NCBI GenBank assembly: GCA_964441285.1
Contig: CAYTUK010000004.1
Span: 119,799-183,798, forward strand
Length of the DNA stretch: 64,000 nt
Direction: 5' to 3'
Origin: S010-25 sp964441285
GTDB lineage: Bacteria > Pseudomonadota > Gammaproteobacteria > SZUA-229
The notes beneath the pieces are model-generated. The model was not told the origin of the DNA, did not search any database, and was given only the letters and a program-made list of their open reading frames with translations. Every line of letters starts with the position of its first letter. Position 1 is the first letter of the stretch. Below, in pieces: positions 34,696 to 44,994 of this stretch. The position numbers and the translations under genes are program-made.

Positions 34696-34903
34696 TTAGC
34701 AATAATGCAAAACTGAGCCATCTTTTGAAGCTGGATTATTCAGCGATCATTTACTTCAGGCAAAATTAAGCAGAAATTCCCTGGCAAATAGAAAAGCTAA
34801 TGTCATGCCTGTTACCCAAAAAAAGATGAGTAGACCGAAGCAGAAATTATGTTTACACTGACCCGACTATGCGACGTATGAAAATTATTGGTCTAAGCGA
34901 AGG

Positions 34904-36070
34904 ATGAAACAGGCCTCCAACCCATTTGTCTCCAGTCCCCTGGGTGATATTAGCTACGAAACTTTTATGCAGACCTACTGGCAGAAAAAACCATTGCTGG
35001 TGCGGCAAGCTTTTGCTGATTTTAAATCGCCCATAAGTGTTGAAGAACTGGCGGGTCTTGCCTGTGAAGATGAGGTTAATTCGCGCATTGTTATAGAAAA
35101 AGATGGTGAGCATCCCTGGTTTCCGGTATTCGGCCCCATGAGTGAAGAAATATATTCCAGTCTGCCGGAAACACACTGGACACTGGTGGTGAATGATCTG
35201 GAAAAATACTTGCCTGAACTTGCCTGGATTGTTGACCGGTTCCGTTTTATACCTGAATGGCGACTTGATGATTTAATGGTCAGTTATGCTGCGGATGCTG
35301 GTTCAGTCGGACCACATTTTGATTTATATGATGTTTTTATCCTCCAGGGTCAGGGTCGACGACGTTGGCAAATCAGTACGCAGGATGTTGCAACGGAGAA
35401 TCAGGTAAAAGTTACACCACTGCGAATCCAGCAGGATTTTCAGGCTGAGGAAGAGTGGATTGTTGAACCCGGTGATATGCTTTACCTGCCTCCCGGCGTT
35501 TCGCATCATGGAGTGTCACTGGGTGAAAGCATCAGTTATTCAATTGGTTTTCGTGCCACCAGTCATGCTGATATTGTGAATGAATTTATTGCCCACATCA
35601 CCCAGAACCTGTCACCTCAGTTAACCTATCGAGATCCCGATCAGTCCATTCAGGATGATTCAAATGAAATAAAGCCGGATGCACTGGAACGTGTCAGCAA
35701 AATACTCAAACAGTACTTACAGCCCGATCACCCACAGTTGCAACGCTGGTTTGGTCGTTTCGTTAGCGATAATAAGTCCGATATTATCGCTACGCCTGAA
35801 CAGCCGGTAAATTCAATTGAAACCTTACAGGAATTATCCAGTAGCCGTATTTTAAACCGGCACCCCGCCAGTCGATTTGCCTTTGTCAATAACCTGGGAA
35901 ATACACTGTTGTTTATTGATGGTGAAGATTATGCTGTCAGCATGGAATTTTCCAGAGCCTTATGCCAGCAGCGGCAAATCCAGCTTGATGAATTAATAAA
36001 AATTGCGGATAAAGATGAATTATTATTTATTATTGAGTTGTATAATCAGGGCAAGATATATTTTAAGTAA
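34904..36070 (+). CDS. roxA: Cupin/JmjC-type ribosomal protein L16 arginine hydroxylase, RoxA (YcfD) family
   Basis: A 388-residue 2-oxoglutarate/Fe(II) dioxygenase. The N-terminal region resembles YcfD closely (YETFMQTYWQKKPLLVRQAF; ISVEELAGLACEDEVNSRIV). The iron ligands are His and Asp in GPHFDLYDVF and the later His in PPGVSHHGV. RGxG-type GQGRRRWQIS supports the fold. YcfD hydroxylates Arg81 of L16. It sits alone between nor and metR. As an O2-using enzyme beside an anaerobic respiration cluster it is unlikely to be functionally linked. Confidence 0.9.
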   Translation: MKQASNPFVSSPLGDISYETFMQTYWQKKPLLVRQAFADFKSPISVEELAGLACEDEVNSRIVIEKDGEHPWFPVFGPMSEEIYSSLPETHWTLVVNDLEKYLPELAWIVDRFRFIPEWRLDDLMVSYAADAGSVGPHFDLYDVFILQGQGRRRWQISTQDVATENQVKVTPLRIQQDFQAEEEWIVEPGDMLYLPPGVSHHGVSLGESISYSIGFRATSHADIVNEFIAHITQNLSPQLTYRDPDQSIQDDSNEIKPDALERVSKILKQYLQPDHPQLQRWFGRFVSDNKSDIIATPEQPVNSIETLQELSSSRILNRHPASRFAFVNNLGNTLLFIDGEDYAVSMEFSRALCQQRQIQLDELIKIADKDELLFIIELYNQGKIYFK

Positions 36071-36187
36071 GCGCTAAACCTGGTTGTTAAAAAAACGATA
36101 TAAGTAGAATTTATTTTTATAAATCGGGGTGATTGAATGCAAAAGGCTGCAGCTTAATAAGCTCTGATTTTATCCTTACTGTTTTTA

Positions 36188-37093
36188 TTAATTGGATGCC
36201 TCACCCCCGTTGGCCATCTTTTTTCCGACGGTTATAAACTGGTTTATGTAAGCTATTTCTTTATCCCTTATGCGCAAAGCAATAAATAATTTTTTATTTA
36301 TTGCCGCAGTACCGATACGTATTTTAGTTAGCGCCATTTTTTTAATGGATTGGTCTGCTAGCCATTCGGGTAAAACACAAACGCCCCGTCCTGAAGCAAC
36401 CATTTGCAACATCAACTCAATTGACCCGATTTGTTTGATGGTTGTCGGTTTGATATAAGCGGGATTAAAAAAATGCGTCATAATATCCAGACGCTGTAAA
36501 GGCACAGGAAAAGTGAGTAATATTTCTTTAGCAAGTGCTTCTGCTGTGAGGATGGGTTTGTCGGTTAAATAATGTCCGTCCGGTACCAGTAATACCAGCT
36601 CATATTCCATTAATTCTGCGTAATAAATTTTTTTATTTTTTACTAAATCTGGCGTGATCAGAATATCAATATGGTGATTTAACAGTCCCTCCTGCCCTGA
36701 AAACTGAAATTTATTAATTACATCTATATCAACATCAGGCATTTGTTTGAGAAAAACACCAATGACTTTTGTTAACCACTCGTAACAGGGATAACACTCA
36801 ACCCCAATTCGTAAAATGCCCTGGCGGCCCTCACCATAAGCTTTAAGTGATTGTTCCGTCTGTTCCAGCACAGGCAATACCTGCTGTGCGGTTTGCAATA
36901 ATAATTCACCCGCCTGTGTCAGCCTTAGCGTCCTTCCTTCTCTTTCCCATAATGTGACTTGCAGTTTTTTTTCCAGATAGCGGATCTGGTGAGACAGGGC
37001 GGACTGGCTTAAATACAGCGTGTTTGCTGCTTCGGTCAGAGTTCCTTTCTCATGCAGAGCCTGCATGATTTTTAAATGTTTATGCTCAATCAT
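36188..37093 (-). CDS. metR: LysR-type regulator MetR
   Basis: A homocysteine-responsive activator of metE. The 301-residue form starts at ATG 37093 (MIEHKHLKIMQALHEKGTL), matching E. coli MIEVKHLKTLQAL. A longer in-frame start at 37141 is unlikely. The N-terminal helix-turn-helix (about 15-45) includes LSQSALSHQIRYLEKKL, followed by the periplasmic-binding-like effector domain. It is divergent from metE with 98 bp between the starts. Confidence 0.92.
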   Translation of the reverse strand: MIEHKHLKIMQALHEKGTLTEAANTLYLSQSALSHQIRYLEKKLQVTLWEREGRTLRLTQAGELLLQTAQQVLPVLEQTEQSLKAYGEGRQGILRIGVECYPCYEWLTKVIGVFLKQMPDVDIDVINKFQFSGQEGLLNHHIDILITPDLVKNKKIYYAELMEYELVLLVPDGHYLTDKPILTAEALAKEILLTFPVPLQRLDIMTHFFNPAYIKPTTIKQIGSIELMLQMVASGRGVCVLPEWLADQSIKKMALTKIRIGTAAINKKLFIALRIRDKEIAYINQFITVGKKMANGGEASN

Positions 37094-37191
37094 ATATGTG
37101 AATTTATCATAGATAAGGTAAAAGTTATCATTATTATTCATGTGATTATAGAAATAAACTGAGTGTTTTTATCTGACAGAGATATAGCATT

Positions 37192-39477
37192 ATGGTGACA
37201 ACACACAATCTTGGTTTTCCTCGCATTGGCAAACAGCGGGAACTGAAATTTGCACTGGAAAAATACTGGAAAAATATGATTAGCCAAAATACGCTTATGG
37301 AAACAGCCTTTACTCTGCGCCAGGATCATTGGCAGGTACAATCTGCACTTGATTTAGCGCCAGTGGGTGACTTCTCATTTTATGATCATGTCCTGGACAC
37401 CAGTTTTATGTTGGGTAATATACCAGCGCGTGTACGCGGCTTACCCGGTGATAAACTGGATAATTATTTTCGCCTGGCAAGAGGTTGTGCATCAGCAAAT
37501 GATATTGAAAGTACTTGCATACAGGCAGGGGAAATGACCAAATGGTTTGATACCAACTACCATTACATTGTGCCGGAATTTGATAAAAATACTCAATTTT
37601 CTCTGGATTCCAGTCATTTACTGGCACAAATTAAAGAAGCAAAACAGCAAGGAATCAAGGTGAAACCGATATTGATTGGGCCGGTTACATATTTATGGTT
37701 AGGTAAATCCAAAGATAGTTCAGACAGACTGGAATTACTCGATGACATTGTGGCTGTTTACGCTCAATTGCTTATTGAACTTGAGGCATCAGGGGTGGAG
37801 TGGGTGCAAATGGATGAACCAGTGCTGGTTATGGAACTCTCTCCATCATGGCAGCAGGCACTAAGAACCAGCTATCAGCTATTACAGAATACGCCATTAA
37901 AACTATTGCTGGCAACCTATTTTGGAAACTTGCAGGAAAATCGAACACTGGCCTGTGAACTTCCCGTTGACGGTCTGCACATTGAGGCCGTTAATGCCAG
38001 TGATGAGGTAGATAAGATGGTTAATTTACTCGCGGAATCGGATGGTAAAATTTTATCACTGGGGATTATTAATGGGCGGAATATCTGGAAAACAGACCTG
38101 GTAGCGACATTAAACTGGTTAGAACCCGTTTATCAACGTCTGCAACATCGTTTATGGCTTGCACCTTCCTGTTCATTGCTGCATGTACCTGTTGATCTGG
38201 ATACGGAACAGCAGCTCGATAGCGAAATTAAATCATGGTTAGCTTTTGCTACTCAGAAACTGGATGAGTTGAATACACTTGCTGTTGCACTTGGCGATGG
38301 CAAAGCAGCTGTTGCTGAAAAACTGGCTGCAAACGTGGCGGCAATTAAGCGTAGAAAAAAATCAGACTGTACGCATAACGAAGCAGTGAAAAAACGAGTA
38401 TTAGCTATTAGCAGTGAAATGGCACAGCGCCAGTCTGAATATAAAGTAAGGTCAGCCATTCAGCGGGAAAAACTTAAACTGCCGCTTTATCCAGTCACAA
38501 CGATTGGTTCATTTCCACAAACACTGGAAATTCGTCAAACCAGAAAAGATTTTCGTAACGGCAAACTTTCGGTAGAAAATTATCGCATAGCGATGCGTAA
38601 TGAAATAAAACACTGCGTTAATGAGCAGGTAATACTGGGGCTTGATGTTCTTGTTCATGGTGAACCAGAAAGAAATGATATGGTGGAATATTTTGGAGAG
38701 CAGTTAACGGGTTATGTTTTTAGTCAATTTGGCTGGGTACAATCCTATGGCTCACGTTGTGTTAAGCCGCCTATTATTTATGGTGACATTTCTCGACCAG
38801 AACCGATGACAGTGGCATGGATAAAATATGCTCAGTCTCTCACCGATAAACCAATGAAAGCTATGTTGACCGGGCCTGTAACTCTCCTCAACTGGTCATT
38901 TGTACGCGATGACCAGCCTCGATCTGAAACCTGTCTACAACTGGCTTTAGTCATACGTGATGAGGTACTGGATCTTGAAAAGGCCGGAATTAATATTATT
39001 CAGATTGACGAAGCGGCATTGAGAGAGGGGCTGCCATTAAAACAGACGCAGTGGAAAATCTATCTTGATTGGGCGATTTTCGCCTTTCGCATTGCCGTCA
39101 GTGGAGTCAGGGATGAAACCCAGATTCATACGCATATGTGTTATGCAGAATTCAATGATATTATTGCGTCTATTGCTGACATGGATGCAGATGTGATTAC
39201 CATTGAAACTTCACGTTCAGATATGGAATTACTGGATGTGTTTGATGCGTTCCATTACCTAAATGAAATTGGGCCAGGCGTCTATGATATTCATTCTCCG
39301 AATATCCCATCGGTGGATTCAATGGTTGATTTAATAAGAAAGGCAAGACAGCGTATTCCGGCAGAGCGGCTGTGGGTGAATCCTGATTGCGGATTAAAAA
39401 CCCGAAGCTGGGATGAGGTTAAACCTGCGTTGATGAATATGGTCACGGCGGCAAGGATATTGAATACCACAGGATAA
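37192..39477 (+). CDS. metE: Cobalamin-independent methionine synthase
   Basis: MetE transfers a methyl group from methyl-tetrahydropteroyl-triglutamate to homocysteine. The 761-residue protein has the duplicated barrel organisation. The zinc ligands are His and Cys in THMCYAEF and Cys in NPDCGLKTR. The N-terminus LGFPRIGKQRELKFALE is typical. MetR lies divergently upstream, so activation by MetR plus homocysteine is expected, although I could not find a clean MetR operator. Confidence 0.97.
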   Translation: MVTTHNLGFPRIGKQRELKFALEKYWKNMISQNTLMETAFTLRQDHWQVQSALDLAPVGDFSFYDHVLDTSFMLGNIPARVRGLPGDKLDNYFRLARGCASANDIESTCIQAGEMTKWFDTNYHYIVPEFDKNTQFSLDSSHLLAQIKEAKQQGIKVKPILIGPVTYLWLGKSKDSSDRLELLDDIVAVYAQLLIELEASGVEWVQMDEPVLVMELSPSWQQALRTSYQLLQNTPLKLLLATYFGNLQENRTLACELPVDGLHIEAVNASDEVDKMVNLLAESDGKILSLGIINGRNIWKTDLVATLNWLEPVYQRLQHRLWLAPSCSLLHVPVDLDTEQQLDSEIKSWLAFATQKLDELNTLAVALGDGKAAVAEKLAANVAAIKRRKKSDCTHNEAVKKRVLAISSEMAQRQSEYKVRSAIQREKLKLPLYPVTTIGSFPQTLEIRQTRKDFRNGKLSVENYRIAMRNEIKHCVNEQVILGLDVLVHGEPERNDMVEYFGEQLTGYVFSQFGWVQSYGSRCVKPPIIYGDISRPEPMTVAWIKYAQSLTDKPMKAMLTGPVTLLNWSFVRDDQPRSETCLQLALVIRDEVLDLEKAGINIIQIDEAALREGLPLKQTQWKIYLDWAIFAFRIAVSGVRDETQIHTHMCYAEFNDIIASIADMDADVITIETSRSDMELLDVFDAFHYLNEIGPGVYDIHSPNIPSVDSMVDLIRKARQRIPAERLWVNPDCGLKTRSWDEVKPALMNMVTAARILNTTG

Positions 39478-39519
39478 TATCTTCCTGTTTACAACATTCT
39501 TTTTATGCTATAAAACGCT

Positions 39520-41034
39520 ATGCAAAAGTTACCATCAGAACTCTATTCTGTTGCTTCAGTTCTTCAACTGGAACAACTTGCCATTGAGCAATACGGTATT
39601 TCCAGTTATACCTTAATGCGCCGAGCCGGACAGGCGGTTGTTGATGTAATTCATCAACAATTTCCTGTTGATGGCTTTGATGCAGATAAAACCATTCTAT
39701 TGTTATGTGGTGCTGGCAATAATGCCGGTGATGGCTATGTGATAGCGCGTTTATTAAAGCAGTTGGGCTATCCAGTAATCGTAGTCAGTCTGATTGCTGG
39801 AGAAAAATTAAAAACTGCTGCCCGGCAAGCGTATGTTCATTGGCTGGAATGTGGTGAAGTCCAATCATTTGAGCCTGCATTGCTCGAACATGCCGAGCTC
39901 ATTGTTGATGCACTGTTGGGAACGGGTCTGGCCAGAGATGTTAGTGGTGAATGGGCCACATTAATTAATGCAGTGAACCATGCCGGGAAACAGTCTGGCA
40001 AGACAATTGTTGCTGTGGATGTACCTTCAGGTTTGAATGCCAGTTCAGGAGTGATTGCTGGAACGGCTATACGTGCAGATTATACAGTCAGCTTTATTGG
40101 TTTGAAAACGGGATTATTTACCGGTTCGGGCAAGGCCTGTTGTGGCGAAATATTTTTTCATAATTTATCCATACCAATGGCAGCCTATGCAGAGATAAAA
40201 GCGGAGGTTCATCTATTGAATAATCTGCTTCCGCCTTTATTTGCGCCACGCCAGCATGATAGCCACAAAAATCAGTTTGGTCATGTGCTGGTGGTGGGGG
40301 GAAATACGTTTATGGCCGGGGCAGTTATTCTAACGGCGAAAGCGGCATTACGCTCCGGTGCTGGCCTGGTCTCTGTCTTTACACGGGCAGAGCATATTAC
40401 GGCGATCAATGCAGTCTGCCCCGAAATTATGGTGGTGAGCGGTAAGGCATCGCAGCATGAGTTTATTCCAGATAAACTGTTACAGCGGGTTTCACATATT
40501 GTGATTGGACCGGGGCTGGGTAACGATGCCTGGGCGAAACAGTGTTTAGCACAGGTTCTTCAGACCGATAAAACGCTGGTGCTGGATGCCGATGCATTAA
40601 ATCTGATCGCCGAACAGGGCTTACAACTTAATCAGAACTGTGTCTTAACACCACACCCTGGTGAAGCAGCACGGCTATTAGGTTTATCAACGTCAAGCAT
40701 CGCTGAAGACCGTTTTAGTGCGATTAAAGCGATTCATCATCAATATGTAAGGGATGCGCACGCTGCCATAATTTTAAAAGGCTCAGGGAGTTTGATCTAT
40801 GACAGTGAGCGTCTGGCGGTCTGTCCCTGGGGCAATCCGGCGATGGCAACAGCTGGCATGGGGGATGTGCTCAGTGGTATTGTTGCGGCTTTTCTGGCAC
40901 AGGGTTTAGCCATCGGCCAGGCGGCGGAGACTGCGGTGCTGGCACATGCGCTGGCCGGTGATAAAGCTGCGCAGGGAATGACGCGAGGGCTACTTGCCAG
41001 CGATGTAATTGATGCCATCCCTGCTTTTCTATAA
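39520..41034 (+). CDS. nnrD: Bifunctional NAD(P)H-hydrate epimerase / ADP-dependent NAD(P)H-hydrate dehydratase
   Basis: A metabolite-repair enzyme of 504 residues (YjeF type) restoring NADHX/NADPHX. The N-terminal epimerase domain (1-215) has GAGNNAGDGYVIARLL. The C-terminal dehydratase domain (225-500) has GPGLGND, LDADALNLIAEQ, TPHPGEAARLL and the nucleotide motif NPAMATAGMGDVLSGIVA. It is followed 29-35 bp later by tsaE, the usual partner in this order (yjeF-tsaE-amiC). Confidence 0.96.
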   Translation: MQKLPSELYSVASVLQLEQLAIEQYGISSYTLMRRAGQAVVDVIHQQFPVDGFDADKTILLLCGAGNNAGDGYVIARLLKQLGYPVIVVSLIAGEKLKTAARQAYVHWLECGEVQSFEPALLEHAELIVDALLGTGLARDVSGEWATLINAVNHAGKQSGKTIVAVDVPSGLNASSGVIAGTAIRADYTVSFIGLKTGLFTGSGKACCGEIFFHNLSIPMAAYAEIKAEVHLLNNLLPPLFAPRQHDSHKNQFGHVLVVGGNTFMAGAVILTAKAALRSGAGLVSVFTRAEHITAINAVCPEIMVVSGKASQHEFIPDKLLQRVSHIVIGPGLGNDAWAKQCLAQVLQTDKTLVLDADALNLIAEQGLQLNQNCVLTPHPGEAARLLGLSTSSIAEDRFSAIKAIHHQYVRDAHAAIILKGSGSLIYDSERLAVCPWGNPAMATAGMGDVLSGIVAAFLAQGLAIGQAAETAVLAHALAGDKAAQGMTRGLLASDVIDAIPAFL

Positions 41035-41069
41035 ATACATAAAAATACACCTTAACTGACAGAGTGCAG

Positions 41070-41555
41070 ATGAATAATCATATTGAGCATAATGAACTGT
41101 TTCTTCTGTTAGTGGATGAGGTAGCACAAATTGCACTGGCAGAAAAAGTGGCCAACAGGCTGAATGGCGCATTTATCCTGTTACTCAGTGGTGATCTGGG
41201 AACAGGGAAGACTACGTTTGCTCGAGGATTCATTCATGCCAGCGGTTTTGATGGAGTGGTAAAAAGCCCAACCTATACATTGGTAGAGCCTTATCCTATT
41301 TCTAACCAGCGTAATTGCTATCATTTTGATCTGTACCGGCTGGGTGAGCCCGAAGAGCTGGAATTTATCGGTGCGCGGGATTATTTCAATGAAACCGATG
41401 TCTGTTTAATCGAATGGCCGGAAAAAGCCGTAGGGTTTTTACCCCCAGCCGACTGGAAATGTGAGTTTGCTTACAATAAAGCGGGAAGGAATATAAAAAT
41501 TTCTGCCTTGAGTGATAAAGGTAAGGAGTTGATGTTACTGGTATTTTCTAATTAA
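41070..41555 (+). CDS. tsaE: tRNA threonylcarbamoyladenosine biosynthesis ATPase TsaE
   Basis: TsaE is the ATPase of the TsaBDE complex that makes t6A37 in ANN-decoding tRNAs. It is 161 residues from ATG 41070; a GTG at 41064 is an alternative start. Walker A is GDLGTGKTTFARG, and the family motifs SPTYTLVEPY, YHFDLYRL and LIEWPEKA are intact. It precedes the amidase gene, the standard gammaproteobacterial arrangement. Confidence 0.95.
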   Translation: MNNHIEHNELFLLLVDEVAQIALAEKVANRLNGAFILLLSGDLGTGKTTFARGFIHASGFDGVVKSPTYTLVEPYPISNQRNCYHFDLYRLGEPEELEFIGARDYFNETDVCLIEWPEKAVGFLPPADWKCEFAYNKAGRNIKISALSDKGKELMLLVFSN

Positions 41556-41691
41556 TCACTGTAGATATGTGCTGTATGTCTATAAAATTACTGAAAAAAG
41601 CTTGCAAAAAAATCAAAATTTGCCAAACTAAGTGTTAACAGTAATGCTGCAGATGTAGCATCAACCATAGGCATGATGGTAGTAATCCGTA

Positions 41692-43026
41692 ATGATGGAA
41701 AATAATCGTCGAAAATTTCTTAAGAACCTTGCTGGACTTGGTGGACTTGCAACCGCAGGATTGCCTACTATAGCTCTGGCTGACTCCGGTGTTGCCCGAA
41801 TTGAAAATATTCGACTGGCTAAAAATAAAGGCTACATCCGCCTGGTGTTTGATCTAAGTAAGGTTGTCGAACATTCTATTTTTACACTGCATAATCCCGA
41901 ACGCATTGTCCTTGATTTAAAAAAGACAACTATGTCGCATGGCATGGTTGACCGTTTGCAATCGAGCAGCTTAATTCAGGATATTCGTAGCGGCGTACGT
42001 AATCGGAATGATTTACGTATTGTGTTCGATTTGAATCAACGAGTGACACCCCGTAGCTTTTTATTAGGGGCTTCCGCTAAATCAGGTAATCGGCTGGTGC
42101 TTGATTTTCGTGAAACATCGAGCCGTGCACAGGCTAGAAAAGTTCGAGAAGCGCAAACAACACGCAAGCGTGATGTAATCGTTGCGATTGATGCCGGACA
42201 TGGTGGTAAAGATCCTGGTGCAACCGGACATCGTGGTACCCATGAAAAGCTTGTCACCCTGCAAATTGCCCGGCGACTCGAAAAAAGTATTAATGCACAG
42301 CGGGGTATGCGCGCAGTGTTAATACGTAAAAATGACTACTTTATGCATTTACGTGAAAGAATTCATAAGGCCAGGGAGTATCAGGCAGACATGATGATTT
42401 CAGTGCATGCAGATGCCTTCCCTGACCCACGAGCTCGCGGGTCATCAATTTATGCTTTGTCACTGGATGGCGCTTCATCAGAAGCCGCACGTTTACTGGC
42501 TAACAACGAAAATGCTTCTGACCAGCTATTTGGTGATGTAAATGTTGCCGCTGACGATAAGATGGTGAAAAAAGTATTATTTGATTTATCGCTTACTGGT
42601 ACGATTGAATCAAGTCTTGATATGGGCGGTGAAATTCTTAAACAGATTAAACGGGTGAACCGTATACATAAAAAAAGAGTTCAGCAGGCAGGTTTTGCGG
42701 TATTAAAAGCGCCCAATATCCCGTCGGTTTTGTTAGAAACTGCGTTTATCTCGAATCCCAGAGAAGAAAGGAATTTGCGTAATGCGGCTTATCAGAAAAA
42801 GGTGGCGAAAGCGATTACCCGGGGTGTAAGCCATTATTTTGTTAGAAAAGCACCGCCAGACACCTGGTTATCTGAGATGGCAAGTCAATATAAAATTAAA
42901 CAGGGTGATACCGTTGCTTCCATTGCGAAGCAGTACGATGTCTCTACAACGGATTTATGTGCACGTAATGCGTTGAGTAGCGAGAGACTGATTGCAGGCC
43001 GAGTTATAAAAATTCCAGTGAGTTAG
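41692..43026 (+). CDS. amiC: N-acetylmuramoyl-L-alanine amidase, AmiC type, with C-terminal LysM
   Basis: A periplasmic zinc amidase that splits septal peptidoglycan during daughter-cell separation. The 444-residue precursor has a Tat leader (NRRKFLKNLAG). An AMIN domain (about 35-130) targets the septum. The Amidase_3 domain (about 163-385) has AIDAGHGGKDPGATG, SVHADAF and LLETAFISN. A LysM repeat closes the protein (about 398-444, YKIKQGDTVASIAKQYDVS). Two adjacent ATGs (41692, 41695) could serve as start. Confidence 0.94.
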   Translation: MMENNRRKFLKNLAGLGGLATAGLPTIALADSGVARIENIRLAKNKGYIRLVFDLSKVVEHSIFTLHNPERIVLDLKKTTMSHGMVDRLQSSSLIQDIRSGVRNRNDLRIVFDLNQRVTPRSFLLGASAKSGNRLVLDFRETSSRAQARKVREAQTTRKRDVIVAIDAGHGGKDPGATGHRGTHEKLVTLQIARRLEKSINAQRGMRAVLIRKNDYFMHLRERIHKAREYQADMMISVHADAFPDPRARGSSIYALSLDGASSEAARLLANNENASDQLFGDVNVAADDKMVKKVLFDLSLTGTIESSLDMGGEILKQIKRVNRIHKKRVQQAGFAVLKAPNIPSVLLETAFISNPREERNLRNAAYQKKVAKAITRGVSHYFVRKAPPDTWLSEMASQYKIKQGDTVASIAKQYDVSTTDLCARNALSSERLIAGRVIKIPVS

Positions 43027-43068
43027 TTTAAAGACAATAACAACAATACAGACTCGCGGATAACTACA

Positions 43069-43095
43069 AATGACCCTTCACCGGGTCATTTTTTT
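43069..43095 (+). terminator. Rho-independent terminator of the nnrD-tsaE-amiC operon
   Basis: AATGACCC pairs perfectly with GGGTCATT over a 6-nt loop and is followed by TTTTT, 43 bp after the amiC stop. Confidence 0.9.
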
Positions 43096-43169
43096 ATTTC
43101 ATATCACCAATTGTTAATGGGGCTGCCGTGAAGAAATTGAAGAAGAAAACTAAAGTAAAAAGGATGTAA

Positions 43170-44573
43170 ATGAAAAAACTTATCACGATTTTAATTATTA
43201 GTTTATTTCCTGCTCTGGTTTATGCGAGCACAGCAAAAAGCCCGGCAACACCTGATTTCACTAGTACATGGCTGGGTATTATCTCGGTCATTATTTTTGC
43301 TTTTTCCTATGTTATGGTTATTGGCGAAGAGTTTCTGCAATTACGTAAATCCAAACCAGTTATGGTTGCTGCGGGCATTATCTGGGTACTGGTAGCGATA
43401 ACCTTTAATGCACACGGGGATACCCAGTCTGCGAATGCGCTAATACAGCATAATGTGCTTGAGTATGCCGAGCTACTATTGTTTTTGTTATCGGCAATGA
43501 CTTATGTTAATACAATGGAAGAGCGGCAGGTGTTTGCTGCATTACGCACCTATCTGGTATCAAAAAAATTATCGCTAAAAGGTATTTTCTGGCTAACAGG
43601 TTTATTGGCTTTTCTGATATCACCGGTGGCAGATAATTTGACAACTGCGCTGGTTATGGGTGCTGTTGTTATGGCTGTGGCAAAAGATAAACCGGTATTT
43701 ATTACGCTTGGCTGTATTAATATTGTGGTTGCAGCTAATGCAGGCGGGGCTTTTAGTCCATTTGGTGATATTACTACTCTGATGGTCTGGCAAAAAGGAG
43801 TTGTCCACTTCAATCAATTCTTTGCATTATTTTTACCTGCTGTTGTTAACTGGTTTGTTCCTGCATTGATTATGTCATTCTTTTTGCCAGCGGGCTTACC
43901 GGAGCAATCCGGTGAGATGAGTAAGGTTAAGCGTGGTGGTTTTGTTGTAATCGGTTTATTTTTCTGTACTATTATAATGGCTGTACTATTCCATAGTATT
44001 CTTCACCTGCCTTCTATGCTTGGTATGATGACAGGTCTGGGGGTACTTAAATTTTATGGTTACTGGTTAAAGCAGTCGTCGAAGAAACAGTCGCAATCCC
44101 TTAAAGGCGAAGCACCGCTTGATGATGAGCCAATATTTGATATTTTTCATCAGTTGCAACGTGCTGAATGGGATACGTTAATGTTTTTTTATGGCGTCAT
44201 TTTATGTGTTGGTGGTTTGAGTGCTTTTGGGTATCTGACACTGACCTCGCATCTTTTATATGAACAGTTAGGTCCGAGCTGGGCGAATATTCTTGTGGGG
44301 CTAATATCCTCGGTGGTGGATAATATTCCAGTGATGTTTGCGGTATTAACAATGATGCCCGATATGAATGTAAATCAGTGGCTATTGGTAACATTAACCG
44401 CAGGCGTTGGTGGCTCTATGCTATCAATCGGTTCTGCGGCTGGCGTGGCTTTAATGGGGCAGGCAAGAGGTACTTATACTTTTTTCAGCCATTTAAAATG
44501 GACCTGGGTAATTGCGCTGGGTTATGTTGCTTCAATCGCCACGCATTTCTGGCTATCCAGTCTTTCTTTTTGA
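43170..44573 (+). CDS. nhaD: NhaD-type Na+/H+ antiporter
   Basis: A 467-residue membrane protein with about twelve helices that exports Na+ or Li+ in exchange for protons. The conserved segments are DNLTTALVMGAVVMA, NAGGAFSPFGDITTLMVW and SSVVDNIPVMFAVL. The N-terminus has a cleavable-signal-like stretch (up to VYAS). NhaD is common in marine and halophilic or alkaliphilic gammaproteobacteria and fits a saline habitat. Confidence 0.95.
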   Translation: MKKLITILIISLFPALVYASTAKSPATPDFTSTWLGIISVIIFAFSYVMVIGEEFLQLRKSKPVMVAAGIIWVLVAITFNAHGDTQSANALIQHNVLEYAELLLFLLSAMTYVNTMEERQVFAALRTYLVSKKLSLKGIFWLTGLLAFLISPVADNLTTALVMGAVVMAVAKDKPVFITLGCINIVVAANAGGAFSPFGDITTLMVWQKGVVHFNQFFALFLPAVVNWFVPALIMSFFLPAGLPEQSGEMSKVKRGGFVVIGLFFCTIIMAVLFHSILHLPSMLGMMTGLGVLKFYGYWLKQSSKKQSQSLKGEAPLDDEPIFDIFHQLQRAEWDTLMFFYGVILCVGGLSAFGYLTLTSHLLYEQLGPSWANILVGLISSVVDNIPVMFAVLTMMPDMNVNQWLLVTLTAGVGGSMLSIGSAAGVALMGQARGTYTFFSHLKWTWVIALGYVASIATHFWLSSLSF

Positions 44574-44960
44574 TTAGCTATCTGGAAGTTGTGTTTTTTG
44601 TGCTCGACTCACCAGCCGTACATAAAACACGGTGCCGGTAAAAAATACCAGGCTGGTGAAGACGATATATAAACCAAAATAGAATTGTTCCACAGAAGCG
44701 GCATACCAGACGCCGATACTAAAATAATAAATGGCAAGATACATGGCCCAGGCATGGGTATAGACTTTGCCTTTGAGTAAGCCAAACAGGGGGAACATCA
44801 ATGGTCCGAGTTGGAACAGAAGAATGATGGAAATTAAATATTTTTCCAGTGGATGGAGCCATAAATGCCAGAGATAAAATCCACCCATTAAACCAAAGTA
44901 GCCGATCAGTGTTAACCATCGGCTTATCTGAATAGGGCGAGTATTATTATTTTTTATCAT
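44574..44960 (-). CDS. DUF2069 small membrane protein
   Basis: I place the start at 44960, giving 128 residues beginning MIKNNNTRPIQISRW. A longer in-frame start at 45062 would overlap wrbA and add residues not seen in the family. Four membrane helices are evident (LIGYFGLMGGFYLWHLWL, the LISIILLFQLGPLMFPLFGLL region, and two later). Function unknown. It is the last gene of the arsC-wrbA-DUF2069 operon, an order I recognise from Pseudomonas-like genomes. Confidence 0.82.
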   Translation of the reverse strand: MIKNNNTRPIQISRWLTLIGYFGLMGGFYLWHLWLHPLEKYLISIILLFQLGPLMFPLFGLLKGKVYTHAWAMYLAIYYFSIGVWYAASVEQFYFGLYIVFTSLVFFTGTVFYVRLVSRAQKTQLPDS

Positions 44961-44994
44961 AGAGTTTATAGTACGTGTGAGTGTCGGCGAGTTA

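Noticed and set aside
37094..37191. A MetR operator between metR and metE
   Set aside because: I found only TGAATTTATCA, which lacks the TTCA half of the known 13-bp motif. The regulation is expected, but the site is not demonstrated.
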